Origin: Clostridia bacterium
GTDB taxonomy: Bacteria > Bacillota > Clostridia > CAKSNL01 > HGM11501
Length of the DNA stretch: 18,133 bases
Assembly (NCBI GenBank): GCA_900766735.1
Contig: CAAFWO010000050.1
Span: 1 to 18,133, forward strand
Direction: 5' to 3'
Shown: positions 6,179 to 12,141 of the stretch, piece after piece
Layout: each line of letters opens with the position of its first letter
Numbering within the stretch: position 1 is the first letter of the stretch
Notes under the pieces: generated by a model
What the model saw: the letters and a program-made list of their open reading frames with translations, nothing else
The model's database searches: none
Told to the model about the DNA's origin: nothing
Position numbers and translations under genes: made by a program

Positions 6179-7288
6179 ATGAAACACAGACTTTTTTCTC
6201 CCACGGATATGATAATCGAAAAGGACGCGGTCAAAAATAACTCGCCGCGCCTTGCCTCGTTCGGCAAAAAGGCCATGATCGTGACGACCGCGTCGGCCGC
6301 GAAAAAAACCGGCGCGCTTTCAGATGTGACAGACGCGCTTTTTTCAAGCGGCGTTCCCTATGAGATTTTTTCCGGCATTGAGCCGAACCCCAAATATGAA
6401 AGCGTTCTTGCCGCGGCGAATGCGGCAATAAAAGTGGGATGCGACTTTTTCATCGGCATCGGCGGCGGAAGCGCGCTTGACGCGGCAAAGGCCGTCTCTC
6501 TCCTCGCGGCAAACCCCGGCGTGAGCGAGGAGGACGCATTTAGCTACAACGTTAAAAACGCGCCCTACCCCATCGTCACTGTCGGCACAACGGCCGGGAC
6601 GGGCAGTGAGGTGACGCGCTACTCGGTCATCACGACAAGCTCCGGAATCAAAAAGAGTATTGCGAATGAGGCACTCTTGCCCTCGCTGGCGCTGGGCGAT
6701 GTGAAATATCTTTCTTTTATGAGCCCCTCTGTCTTAAAGTCCACCGCGCTGGACGCGATGTGCCATGCCTTTGAGAGCTATTTTAACCGCCTGGTGGACG
6801 ATTTTTCCGATACTTTCGCGATCCGCGCATTAAAGCTTCTGATTCCTGAATTTGAGACGATCGCCTCCTACGGAACAGAAGGGCTTGACGAAAAAGACTA
6901 TGAAGCGCTCTATCTTGCCTCGATCTATGCCGGTGCGGCGATCGAGACGACGGGTACGACGATGTGCCACGCGCTTTCTTACTACCTTTCCGAGGAGAAG
7001 GGCATTCTCCACGGCTTTGCCTGTGCGCTCTATCTTCCGGCGTTCTTAATGCACTGCTCCAAGTGGGAGCCCGAAAGGTCGGCCGACCTTTACGATGAGC
7101 TTTTAAGAACCGAGAGCGAGATCAAGACCCTTGCGACCGACCTTACCGATGTTGCGGAGCTAAAGCTTGGTGAAGCAGACCTTGAAAAGATCCGCCCGCG
7201 CCTTATAAACAACAGGTCGCTCATTAAATGCCCCGGCGAAACGAGCCCAGAATATTTTGAAGAGATCATAAAGGCGCTCTTTATGTAA
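6179..7288 (+). CDS. Iron-containing alcohol dehydrogenase
   Basis: The 369-residue protein is a group III (Fe-dependent) alcohol dehydrogenase, an NAD(P)-linked cytoplasmic enzyme that interconverts alcohols and aldehydes or ketones. The nucleotide-binding motif GIGGGSALDAAK is at 93-104 and the GTTAGTGSE motif at 136-144. The metal ligands fit the family: Asp192 and His196 in LDAMCHAFE, His264 in TTMCHALSY, and His278 in GILHG. The spacings resemble those of FucO (Asp196, His200, His263, His277). Length is typical for the short, single-domain form. The ATG is preceded by AAGGAGG at seven bases. It has its own consensus promoter and a strong terminator, so it is probably expressed mainly as a single gene. 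Whether it is a butanol, 1,3-propanediol or lactaldehyde-type enzyme cannot be decided here. Confidence 0.93.
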   Translation: MKHRLFSPTDMIIEKDAVKNNSPRLASFGKKAMIVTTASAAKKTGALSDVTDALFSSGVPYEIFSGIEPNPKYESVLAAANAAIKVGCDFFIGIGGGSALDAAKAVSLLAANPGVSEEDAFSYNVKNAPYPIVTVGTTAGTGSEVTRYSVITTSSGIKKSIANEALLPSLALGDVKYLSFMSPSVLKSTALDAMCHAFESYFNRLVDDFSDTFAIRALKLLIPEFETIASYGTEGLDEKDYEALYLASIYAGAAIETTGTTMCHALSYYLSEEKGILHGFACALYLPAFLMHCSKWEPERSADLYDELLRTESEIKTLATDLTDVAELKLGEADLEKIRPRLINNRSLIKCPGETSPEYFEEIIKALFM

Positions 7289-7294
7289 TCAAAA

Positions 7295-7332
7295 GCCTCC
7301 CTTCGGCATATGCTTGGAAGGGAGGTTTTTTT
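7295..7332 (+). terminator. Terminator after the alcohol dehydrogenase gene, overlapping the next ribosome site
   Basis: A nine-base perfect stem, CCTCCCTTC (7296-7304) and GAAGGGAGG (7317-7325), has a 12-base loop and is followed by seven T (7326-7332). The T run ends directly at the ATG of the next gene. The 3' arm contains GGGAGG, the only good ribosome site for that gene, so the same bases serve as terminator stem and translation signal. Confidence 0.88.
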
Positions 7333-7713
7333 ATGAACAAAAAGATATTGTATTTTATAGGGATCGTTTTCGTTTTTGCACTCGGCTGTCTCTGGCACTT
7401 TTTCTACCCATGGTCGCACCAAAACTTTTTGGTCGGCCTCGTCGCGCCGGTAAACGAGAGCGTGCCGGAGCATTTAAAGCTCCTCTTTTTCCCGTTTTTG
7501 ATATTCTCGGTCTTTGAATACATAAAGCGCGGCAAAAAAATCAAAAATTTCATCTTTTCCAAAACGCTGTCCGTTCTTTTCGGAATGGCCGTCATCGTCA
7601 TTGTCTTTTATGCATATACCGCCGTTTTGGGAACCAACCTTTTGCCGCTTGATATTTTAACGTTTCTCGCAGGCGACATGGCGGCGTTTTATCTTTCCTA
7701 TAGACTCACATAA
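7333..7713 (+). CDS. Small integral membrane protein, DUF6512-like
   Basis: The 126-residue protein has four predicted membrane helices at about 4-22, 46-64, 77-97 and 104-123. It carries the pattern W-H-F-x-Y-x-W-S (21-28) followed by VGLVAPVNESVPEHLKLLFF (34-53), which I recognise from uncharacterised Firmicute membrane proteins annotated as DUF6512. No function is known to me. Conserved His, Asn and Glu residues within the helix-flanking motif suggest a specific role, not just a structural one. The ATG follows the alcohol dehydrogenase terminator directly, with GGGAGG seven bases upstream inside the terminator stem. Expression therefore probably depends on read-through or on a promoter I could not see, and may be low. 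The coding call is secure, and the family name is from memory. Confidence 0.8.
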   Translation: MNKKILYFIGIVFVFALGCLWHFFYPWSHQNFLVGLVAPVNESVPEHLKLLFFPFLIFSVFEYIKRGKKIKNFIFSKTLSVLFGMAVIVIVFYAYTAVLGTNLLPLDILTFLAGDMAAFYLSYRLT

Positions 7714-7731
7714 AAAGCTGATAAAAAAGGT

Positions 7732-7755
7732 GCCGTGCACGGTCTCGTGCACGGC
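7732..7755 (-). terminator. Strong hairpin between convergent genes, with a minus-strand T run
   Basis: A perfect nine-base stem, GCCGTGCAC (7732-7740) and GTGCACGGC (7747-7755), has a six-base loop. On the minus strand it is followed within three bases by six T, which fits an intrinsic terminator for the small gene at 7801-8218. On the plus strand no T run follows at once. The arm includes the ten-base palindrome CCGTGCACGG. Confidence 0.7.
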
Positions 7756-7773
7756 GGAAGGAACATTTATAGG

Positions 7774-7790
7774 AAAACCCAAGGGTTTTT
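7774..7790 (+). terminator. Weak terminator-like hairpin after the DUF6512-like gene
   Basis: AAAACCC (7774-7780) and GGGTTTT (7783-7789) can pair around a very short loop, and the 3' arm ends in a run of five T. It is the only plus-strand structure after the DUF6512-like gene that ends in T residues. It is weak compared with the neighbouring hairpin at 7732-7755. Confidence 0.45.
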
Positions 7791-7800
7791 CTACCTTTAA

Positions 7801-8218
7801 TTAATCAATATCAATATATTTGACCTCGGCAACACCCAGGGTGACTGACCTTAAGCTTTCGGTATATCCGCTCGCCATTATGATGTCGCCGGCGCCTATC
7901 GAATCCTCTTTTATCTCCCCCGTTATTTCGGCCGCTGCGCCCTTATAAAGCCGGAGATTTATTTTTGTTAAAGCCTGTGCAGGTGTTGTCTTAAACCTTA
8001 ACGCTGCCTTCAATGTTCACATTGCCGGTGGTGTAGACCGCTCCGCCGTATGATGAGCCGCTACCCGTTATTACCGCGCCGGCGGGAGCCGCCGAGACTG
8101 ACTCTGAAATCAAGGAATATGCATTCAGTCCGACCGTGGTAACATCTTTGTCCGAAGTGCCTGCCGTAAAAGCCAAAATCCCTGTTGCAATAAACAAAAA
8201 AATCTTCATTTCGCTCAT
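7801..8218 (-). pseudogene. Small exported-looking protein gene split by a frameshift
   Basis: Two minus-strand frames overlap here. The first starts at ATG 8218 (or ATG 8209), opens with a hydrophobic stretch (MKIFLFIATGILAFTAGT) like a signal peptide or membrane anchor, and ends at a TAA at 7993-7991 after NVNIEGSVKV. The second could start at TTG 8013 and runs to 7801. It contains KTTPAQALTKINLRL and ends in EVKYIDID. Skipping one T at the first stop (GTT-T-AAG) joins them into a coherent protein of about 138 residues rich in Gly, Ser and beta-forming residues. I recognise no family. The gene follows cpsD but lies behind a terminator, and neither start has a clear ribosome site. It could be a decaying gene, a sequencing indel, a programmed +1 frameshift or two small genes. 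Confidence 0.5.
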
Positions 8219-8222
8219 CAGC

Positions 8223-8255
8223 AAAAATGCACCGTACACTTTAAGTGCACGGTGC
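8223..8255 (-). terminator. Terminator of the cpsC-cpsD operon
   Basis: GTGCACGGTGC at 8245-8255 pairs with GCACCGTACAC at 8229-8239 with one mismatch, around a five-base loop. On the minus strand the hairpin is followed by ATTTTTGC. It sits only a few bases after the cpsD stop codon. It shares the word GTGCACGG with the hairpin at 7732-7755. Confidence 0.75.
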
Positions 8256-8261
8256 TTCAGA

Positions 8262-9047
8262 TCAGTTTGTGATCTTATGTTTTTCGGCTTCTTCCTTTTC
8301 GCGCCCATAGTAGCCGCCGTAATATCCGCCGTAGTAGCTGCTGTAGCGCCCGTATCTGTAGGAATATCTATCCTCGTCGACCGCGTTTAAGACATAGCCC
8401 AAAATGTTCGCGTCCACCTTGCGAAGCGCATTTACCGTCGCGTCAAACCGCTCCTTATCCGTGTAGTTCTGCTTGATAACAAGAAGCGTGCCCGATACGG
8501 CAGCGCTTATTACCGCCGCGTCCGTCACCATTCCGACAGGCGGAGTGTCAACTATTATATAGTCAAACTCTTTTGAAAGCTCGTCCAAAAGAAGGCCAAA
8601 CCGCTCAGACGACAAAAGCTCCGACGGGTTGTCCGGAATCTCGCCCGAGGTTATAACATAAAGGTTTTTATAGCTCGTTTCGGTAACACCGGTATTTTCC
8701 GTGTCGCCATTTAAAAACTCGGAAAGGCCGGACTTATTTCTGATCTGAAACATTCTTGCGATCATCGGCTTTCTCATGTCCGCGTCGATCACAACCGTCT
8801 TTCTCCCGAGCTCGGCAAAGGAGATGCCGAGGTTCACGGCAACGGTCGTCTTCCCTGTTCCGGGGCACGGGCTCGTCACTGAAAACCACTTCTTGTCCTC
8901 CTTGTCTTTCAAGATGTGAAGAATGTTCGTTCTTATCGCCTTATATGCCTCTTTAACGGCAAACGGCATATCCTTGGAGATCATCATCGATGCGGCGCTG
9001 ATCGTCTCCTTTATTGCGTTAGTCTTTGCTTTTTTCGGCATTATCAT
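8262..9047 (-). CDS. cpsD: Bacterial tyrosine kinase of the CpsD/CapB/YwqD family
   Basis: The 261-residue protein is the cytoplasmic ATPase/kinase half of a Firmicute BY-kinase. Such kinases autophosphorylate on a C-terminal tyrosine cluster and control capsule or exopolysaccharide export. Walker A is PCPGTGKT (60-67, Lys66), Walker A' is VVIDAD (85-90), and Walker B is YIIVDTPP (163-170). The EAYKAIRTNI motif (33-42) matches the oligomerisation helix of the family. The tail has ten tyrosines between 228 and 247, alternating with Gly, Ser and Arg, which is unusually dense. The start overlaps the end of cpsC by 29 bases and has a GGGAG ribosome site. No glycosyltransferase, flippase, polymerase or CpsB-type phosphatase gene is nearby, so its polysaccharide target is not evident. 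Confidence 0.93.
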   Translation of the reverse strand: MIMPKKAKTNAIKETISAASMMISKDMPFAVKEAYKAIRTNILHILKDKEDKKWFSVTSPCPGTGKTTVAVNLGISFAELGRKTVVIDADMRKPMIARMFQIRNKSGLSEFLNGDTENTGVTETSYKNLYVITSGEIPDNPSELLSSERFGLLLDELSKEFDYIIVDTPPVGMVTDAAVISAAVSGTLLVIKQNYTDKERFDATVNALRKVDANILGYVLNAVDEDRYSYRYGRYSSYYGGYYGGYYGREKEEAEKHKITN

Positions 9048-9804
9048 GTCGTTCTCTCCCTTCGTGAACTGTCACCAGCGGAACGGTGCCGAGTGCAGGA
9101 ATATCCTGATATCTGCTTGCGATATCGTCCTCCGTGATAATCTTCATCGAGAAGCTCTCGCGGATGACAAAATACCCGGCGCATACGATAGCGCCCAAAA
9201 GCGCCGCCAGGAGAACATTTCTCACCTTATTCGGCGATGACGGCGCAAGAGGAACAGACTTTGCGTTGCTTATAAGCGTGACTGTTCCGGCCTTTAATAT
9301 CTTTTTGACATATCCCCTGTAAGGGTCGTTTGCGTTTGCGCTCACGATGTTTCCGTCAACAAATGTCGAGTCTGAAATGACATTCGCGAAAGCGTTCACC
9401 AAAATAAGCGAATATTCGGGGTTCGGGCAGGTCGCCTTTACCGAGAAATTCTCCGTTCCGTTAGAAATGATCTGAAGCATCGAGCGAATCTGAGCGGGCG
9501 AATAGACCTTGTCAAGCCCTGTCGACTCACCGACAGCCTTAATGCAAACGTCGTTCTTCGCGAGCTCGGAGATCGTGTTCACCAGGTCCGCCGACACGGT
9601 AAAGTCCGCCGTGGTAACGGATTTATAATCGCCTCGGTTCTCATTCGCCTGAACGCAGAGCGACGCCGTGGACGAATACATCGGCGTTATCAGAAAAGTC
9701 GAAAATAAAAAAGCTAACACCGCGCAAACCAGAGCGCCGGCTATAATCACGGGCAGTTTTTTTAATATTACAAAAAACATCTGCCTTAAATCAATGTATT
9801 CCAT
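9019..9804 (-). CDS. cpsC: Wzz/CpsC-type polysaccharide chain-length and kinase modulator
   Basis: The 261-residue protein has the Wzz topology: a short cytoplasmic N-terminus, TM1 at about 17-39, an extracellular domain, a proline-rich segment (PLAPSSPNK, 185-193), TM2 at about 196-214, and a cytoplasmic tail. In Firmicutes the tail of this protein activates the separate BY-kinase encoded next to it, and here cpsD overlaps its end. I prefer ATG 9804. A TTG directly upstream at 9807 is also possible, because the GGTGGGAAG ribosome site would serve either. A good sigma-A promoter lies about 50 bases upstream. It is first in a two-gene operon lacking the usual glycosyltransferases. Function in chain-length control or kinase activation follows from the family. 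Confidence 0.9.
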   Translation of the reverse strand: MEYIDLRQMFFVILKKLPVIIAGALVCAVLAFLFSTFLITPMYSSTASLCVQANENRGDYKSVTTADFTVSADLVNTISELAKNDVCIKAVGESTGLDKVYSPAQIRSMLQIISNGTENFSVKATCPNPEYSLILVNAFANVISDSTFVDGNIVSANANDPYRGYVKKILKAGTVTLISNAKSVPLAPSSPNKVRNVLLAALLGAIVCAGYFVIRESFSMKIITEDDIASRYQDIPALGTVPLVTVHEGRERHDNAEKSKD

Positions 9805-9854
9805 CAATACTTCCCACCTTAAATGCTAATTGTCTGCTTGTGCCTACCTTATTT

Positions 9855-9883
9855 ATTATACAATAAAACAAGCGTTTTGTAAA
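9855..9883 (-). promoter_or_regulatory. Sigma-A-type promoter of cpsC-cpsD
   Basis: On the minus strand TTTACA (9883-9878) and a perfect TATAAT (9860-9855) are separated by exactly 17 bases. It stands about 35 bases from the divergent plus-strand promoter, so the two operons share an AT-rich control region at 9808-9984. Confidence 0.82.
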
Positions 9884-9918
9884 GAGTTTTAATTTTTTCT
9901 TAAAAATTTCCTCAAATA

Positions 9919-9947
9919 TTGACTAAATTAAATAATAATGCTATACT
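9919..9947 (+). promoter_or_regulatory. Sigma-A-type promoter of the membrane protein/SLH operon
   Basis: TTGACT (9919-9924) and TATACT (9942-9947) are separated by exactly 17 bases, and an AAGGAC ribosome site follows before the ATG at 9985. It is divergent from the cpsC promoter. Confidence 0.8.
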
Positions 9948-9984
9948 TATTATAGGGGAATAAAAATTTTAAGGACGGTGCTTT

Positions 9985-10746
9985 ATGAAAAAAAGATATG
10001 CCGTGCTTCTTATAATATTGGTTGCCGTTGCCGCGCTTTGCTTCTGGCAGCGGAACAATATCGAAGCACTTTTTATATTTGCGACGAACGATTCCGAGTC
10101 TACCGAGCATCTTATCGAAGAGAACAAAGAAAAGCTCTCAAAGGAGCTTGAAAAATATACCGACGCGGTGCCCCGCGCCTTAACGGCCGAGGAGGAGGAA
10201 AAGATCGCCTCCGGCGAGATGAGCATTTCCGACGCGGTGAAGATGCTTCTTGACGAGACGGAGGAAAAGAGCGAAGAGGTCTCTCCCTCCGGAACGAAAA
10301 GCTACAAAAACGCCGAGACTGAAGTAAAGACGGAGACGCCGGCCTCTTCGACGACAGGACAAACAGTCGTTAAAAGGAACGATACAAAGAACAATAAAGA
10401 GAAGGAAAACACCATCATAAAGCGCTACACGGCTGAGCTTTATTCGATGAAGGCATATTATATCGGCCAGCTTTCCCAGATTGAGGGAAGGGCGCGCTCG
10501 GAATTTTCCGCGATGACACCGGCCGAGAAGAAGAATCTTTCAAAGGCCGCGTTCGTCGGCAAATATGCGGGCTATGCCACCTCGCTTTTGGGCGAGTGCG
10601 ACTCGCGCGTTAACTCGCTTCTTGCCAATATGAAGTCGGAGCTTTCCGAGGTCGGCGGCGATATGTCGATCATTCCGACGATCCGCCAGGCATATGAGAG
10701 CGAGAAGGCGGCAAGAAAAGCATATTATCTTAACATGGTAAGCTAA
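9985..10746 (+). CDS. Uncharacterised membrane-anchored helical protein
   Basis: I do not recognise this 253-residue protein. A short basic start (MKKR) and a hydrophobic segment at about 6-20 form an uncleaved signal anchor, with no lipobox and no clear cleavage site. Residues 40-95 are acidic and helical, including an EEEEK run. Residues 95-140 form a Ser/Thr/Lys/Glu-rich linker of low complexity. Residues 141-253 look like a compact helical domain with coiled-coil tendency and a single Cys205. The protein is therefore probably held in the membrane with its body outside the cell. It is the first gene of an operon with an SLH protein 13 bases downstream and lies divergent to the polysaccharide kinase genes, which suggests a cell-envelope role. 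No enzyme motif was seen. Confidence 0.8.
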   Translation: MKKRYAVLLIILVAVAALCFWQRNNIEALFIFATNDSESTEHLIEENKEKLSKELEKYTDAVPRALTAEEEEKIASGEMSISDAVKMLLDETEEKSEEVSPSGTKSYKNAETEVKTETPASSTTGQTVVKRNDTKNNKEKENTIIKRYTAELYSMKAYYIGQLSQIEGRARSEFSAMTPAEKKNLSKAAFVGKYAGYATSLLGECDSRVNSLLANMKSELSEVGGDMSIIPTIRQAYESEKAARKAYYLNMVS

Positions 10747-10759
10747 GGGGTGATACATA

Positions 10760-11677
10760 ATGAAGCTTTTTAAAACTTTCGCAGGTTCGGCGCTGGCGCT
10801 CACGCTTTTAACGGGTGTTTCATCGGCGGCGTTTTTAGACGTTGACGCAAATTCCGAGATTGGAAAGGCGATCGAGACTCTTTCGTCACGCGGCGTCATC
10901 TCCGGCTACGGGAACGGGCTTTTCTGCCCGGAAAAATCGCTCACCCGTGCCGAGGCTGTCAAGGTCATCAACAAAATTTTCAGCTATACATTAGGTGGAA
11001 ATGTCGGTTTTTCAGATGTCAATAAGGACGACTGGTTTTTCTCCGATGTTGCCGCAGCTGTCAACGCCGGCTATATTGAGGGCTTTGCCGACGGAACGTT
11101 CCGTCCGAATGACACGCTGTCTAAAGAGCAGGTCTGCGTTATGCTTGACAAGATCATGAATTTTGTGAAGCTTCCGGGAGACGTCAAGGTCTCCGACACC
11201 GTTTCCGACTGGGCATGGGCAAGCGTTGAAAGGCTTTTGTCCAACCACCTGGCCGAGACCGACGAGAACGGGAATTTCCACGCGACCGAGATGTTGCCGC
11301 GCGGCGAGTTTTCGCTCCTTCTTTCGCAGTTCGCGCTCCAGAACCTGCCCGAGATCAAGCCGTTTGACATTTCGACGGTCGCGCGCGAGGAGCTTGAAGC
11401 GCGCCTTTCAAGAATCATCACCGGCGTTCGCGAGGTGCTTTGCAAAAAGACAGACGAGCCGGATATACTCGCGGTATTCAACTCCATCGCGGACAATATG
11501 GAGGCATATTTAAAAGATCCGAACTATGACTATAAGACCGAGGCGGAGAAGACGAAGAAGATGTATTCCGCTCTTCCCTCCGACCTTCGGAGCAAGACCA
11601 AGGACCTTTTGGTGAACTTCTTCACCGACTCAAAGTATGCCGAGGACATTCAGGTTCTTTTCGAGTTCTTCTTCTGA
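10760..11677 (+). CDS. Secreted SLH-domain protein with a helical C-terminal domain
   Basis: The 305-residue protein has a Sec signal peptide (cleavage likely after SSA, residue 23) and three S-layer-homology repeats at about 25-71, 84-131 and 143-190. Such repeats anchor proteins to pyruvylated secondary cell-wall polymers. The ITRAE-type motif is clear in repeat 1 (LTRAE) but reads LSKEQ in repeat 2 and LPRGEF in repeat 3, so binding may be weaker or specialised. Residues 205-305 are predicted helical and have no recognised family. The start has a GGGGTGA ribosome site, 13 bases after the preceding stop. At 305 residues it is too small for a main S-layer protein and is more likely an anchor or adaptor. 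Pairing with the membrane-anchored partner is inferred from the operon. Confidence 0.9.
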   Translation: MKLFKTFAGSALALTLLTGVSSAAFLDVDANSEIGKAIETLSSRGVISGYGNGLFCPEKSLTRAEAVKVINKIFSYTLGGNVGFSDVNKDDWFFSDVAAAVNAGYIEGFADGTFRPNDTLSKEQVCVMLDKIMNFVKLPGDVKVSDTVSDWAWASVERLLSNHLAETDENGNFHATEMLPRGEFSLLLSQFALQNLPEIKPFDISTVAREELEARLSRIITGVREVLCKKTDEPDILAVFNSIADNMEAYLKDPNYDYKTEAEKTKKMYSALPSDLRSKTKDLLVNFFTDSKYAEDIQVLFEFFF

Positions 11678-12117
11678 TGAATATTCTGATCGACGGGGAC
11701 GCATGTCCCGTTACCACGGAGGCAGTTAAGGTCTCATCGGAATTCGGCTTTCGCCCCGTTATATTTTCGGACACGGCGCACAACATCCAAAGGGCGGACG
11801 CGGACTCTGTCACCGTGGACAAAGGGGCGGACAGTGCGGATTTTGCAGTCCTGTCACGATGCAACAAGGGCGACCTTGTGATAACGAACGACTATGCACT
11901 TGCCGCGCTCTGCCTTGCAAAAGGCGCGTTCGCCTTAAAGCCGGACGGGACGGAGTATACTGATTTTAACATCGATATGATGTTAGAGGGGCGCTACATC
12001 GCAAAAAAGATTCGCTCTTCGGGCGGAAGGCTTCCGAAAATCAAAAAGCGCACAAAGGCGGACGATGAAAATTTCATATTGAAAATGCGCGAAATATTAA
12101 TACGCATAAAAAAATAA
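11677..12117 (+). CDS. YaiI/YqxD family protein (DUF188, UPF0178)
   Basis: The 146-residue cytoplasmic protein belongs to the YaiI/YqxD family, a PIN-like fold of unknown function. Family landmarks are ILIDGDACPV at 3-12, the Asp/Ala-rich DKGADSADFAV at 48-58, GDLVITNDYALA at 65-76, and the C-terminal GGRLPKIKKRTKADDENF segment. The conserved acidic residues Asp6, Asp8, Asp55 and Asp72 could bind a metal, as in PIN-type nucleases, but no activity is established. Its ATG shares a base with the SLH gene stop codon (TGATG), and no good ribosome site is visible, so translation probably depends on coupling. A connection to the envelope genes may be only positional. Confidence 0.9.
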   Translation: MNILIDGDACPVTTEAVKVSSEFGFRPVIFSDTAHNIQRADADSVTVDKGADSADFAVLSRCNKGDLVITNDYALAALCLAKGAFALKPDGTEYTDFNIDMMLEGRYIAKKIRSSGGRLPKIKKRTKADDENFILKMREILIRIKK

Positions 12118-12140
12118 GACGGTCTGAGCCGTCTTATTTT
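12111..12140. terminator. Bidirectional terminator between convergent yaiI-family and glnN genes
   Basis: AAAATAAGACGG (12111-12122) pairs perfectly with CCGTCTTATTTT (12129-12140) around a six-base loop. T runs follow the hairpin on the plus strand and A runs precede it, so it can terminate both convergent transcripts. The yaiI-family stop codon lies inside the 5' arm. Confidence 0.9.
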
Positions 12141-12141
12141 T

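Noticed and set aside
8219..8308. Extension of the small exported protein into the cpsD end
   Set aside because: It would overlap cpsD and its terminator, and the basic sequence before the hydrophobic stretch looks like an out-of-frame reading.
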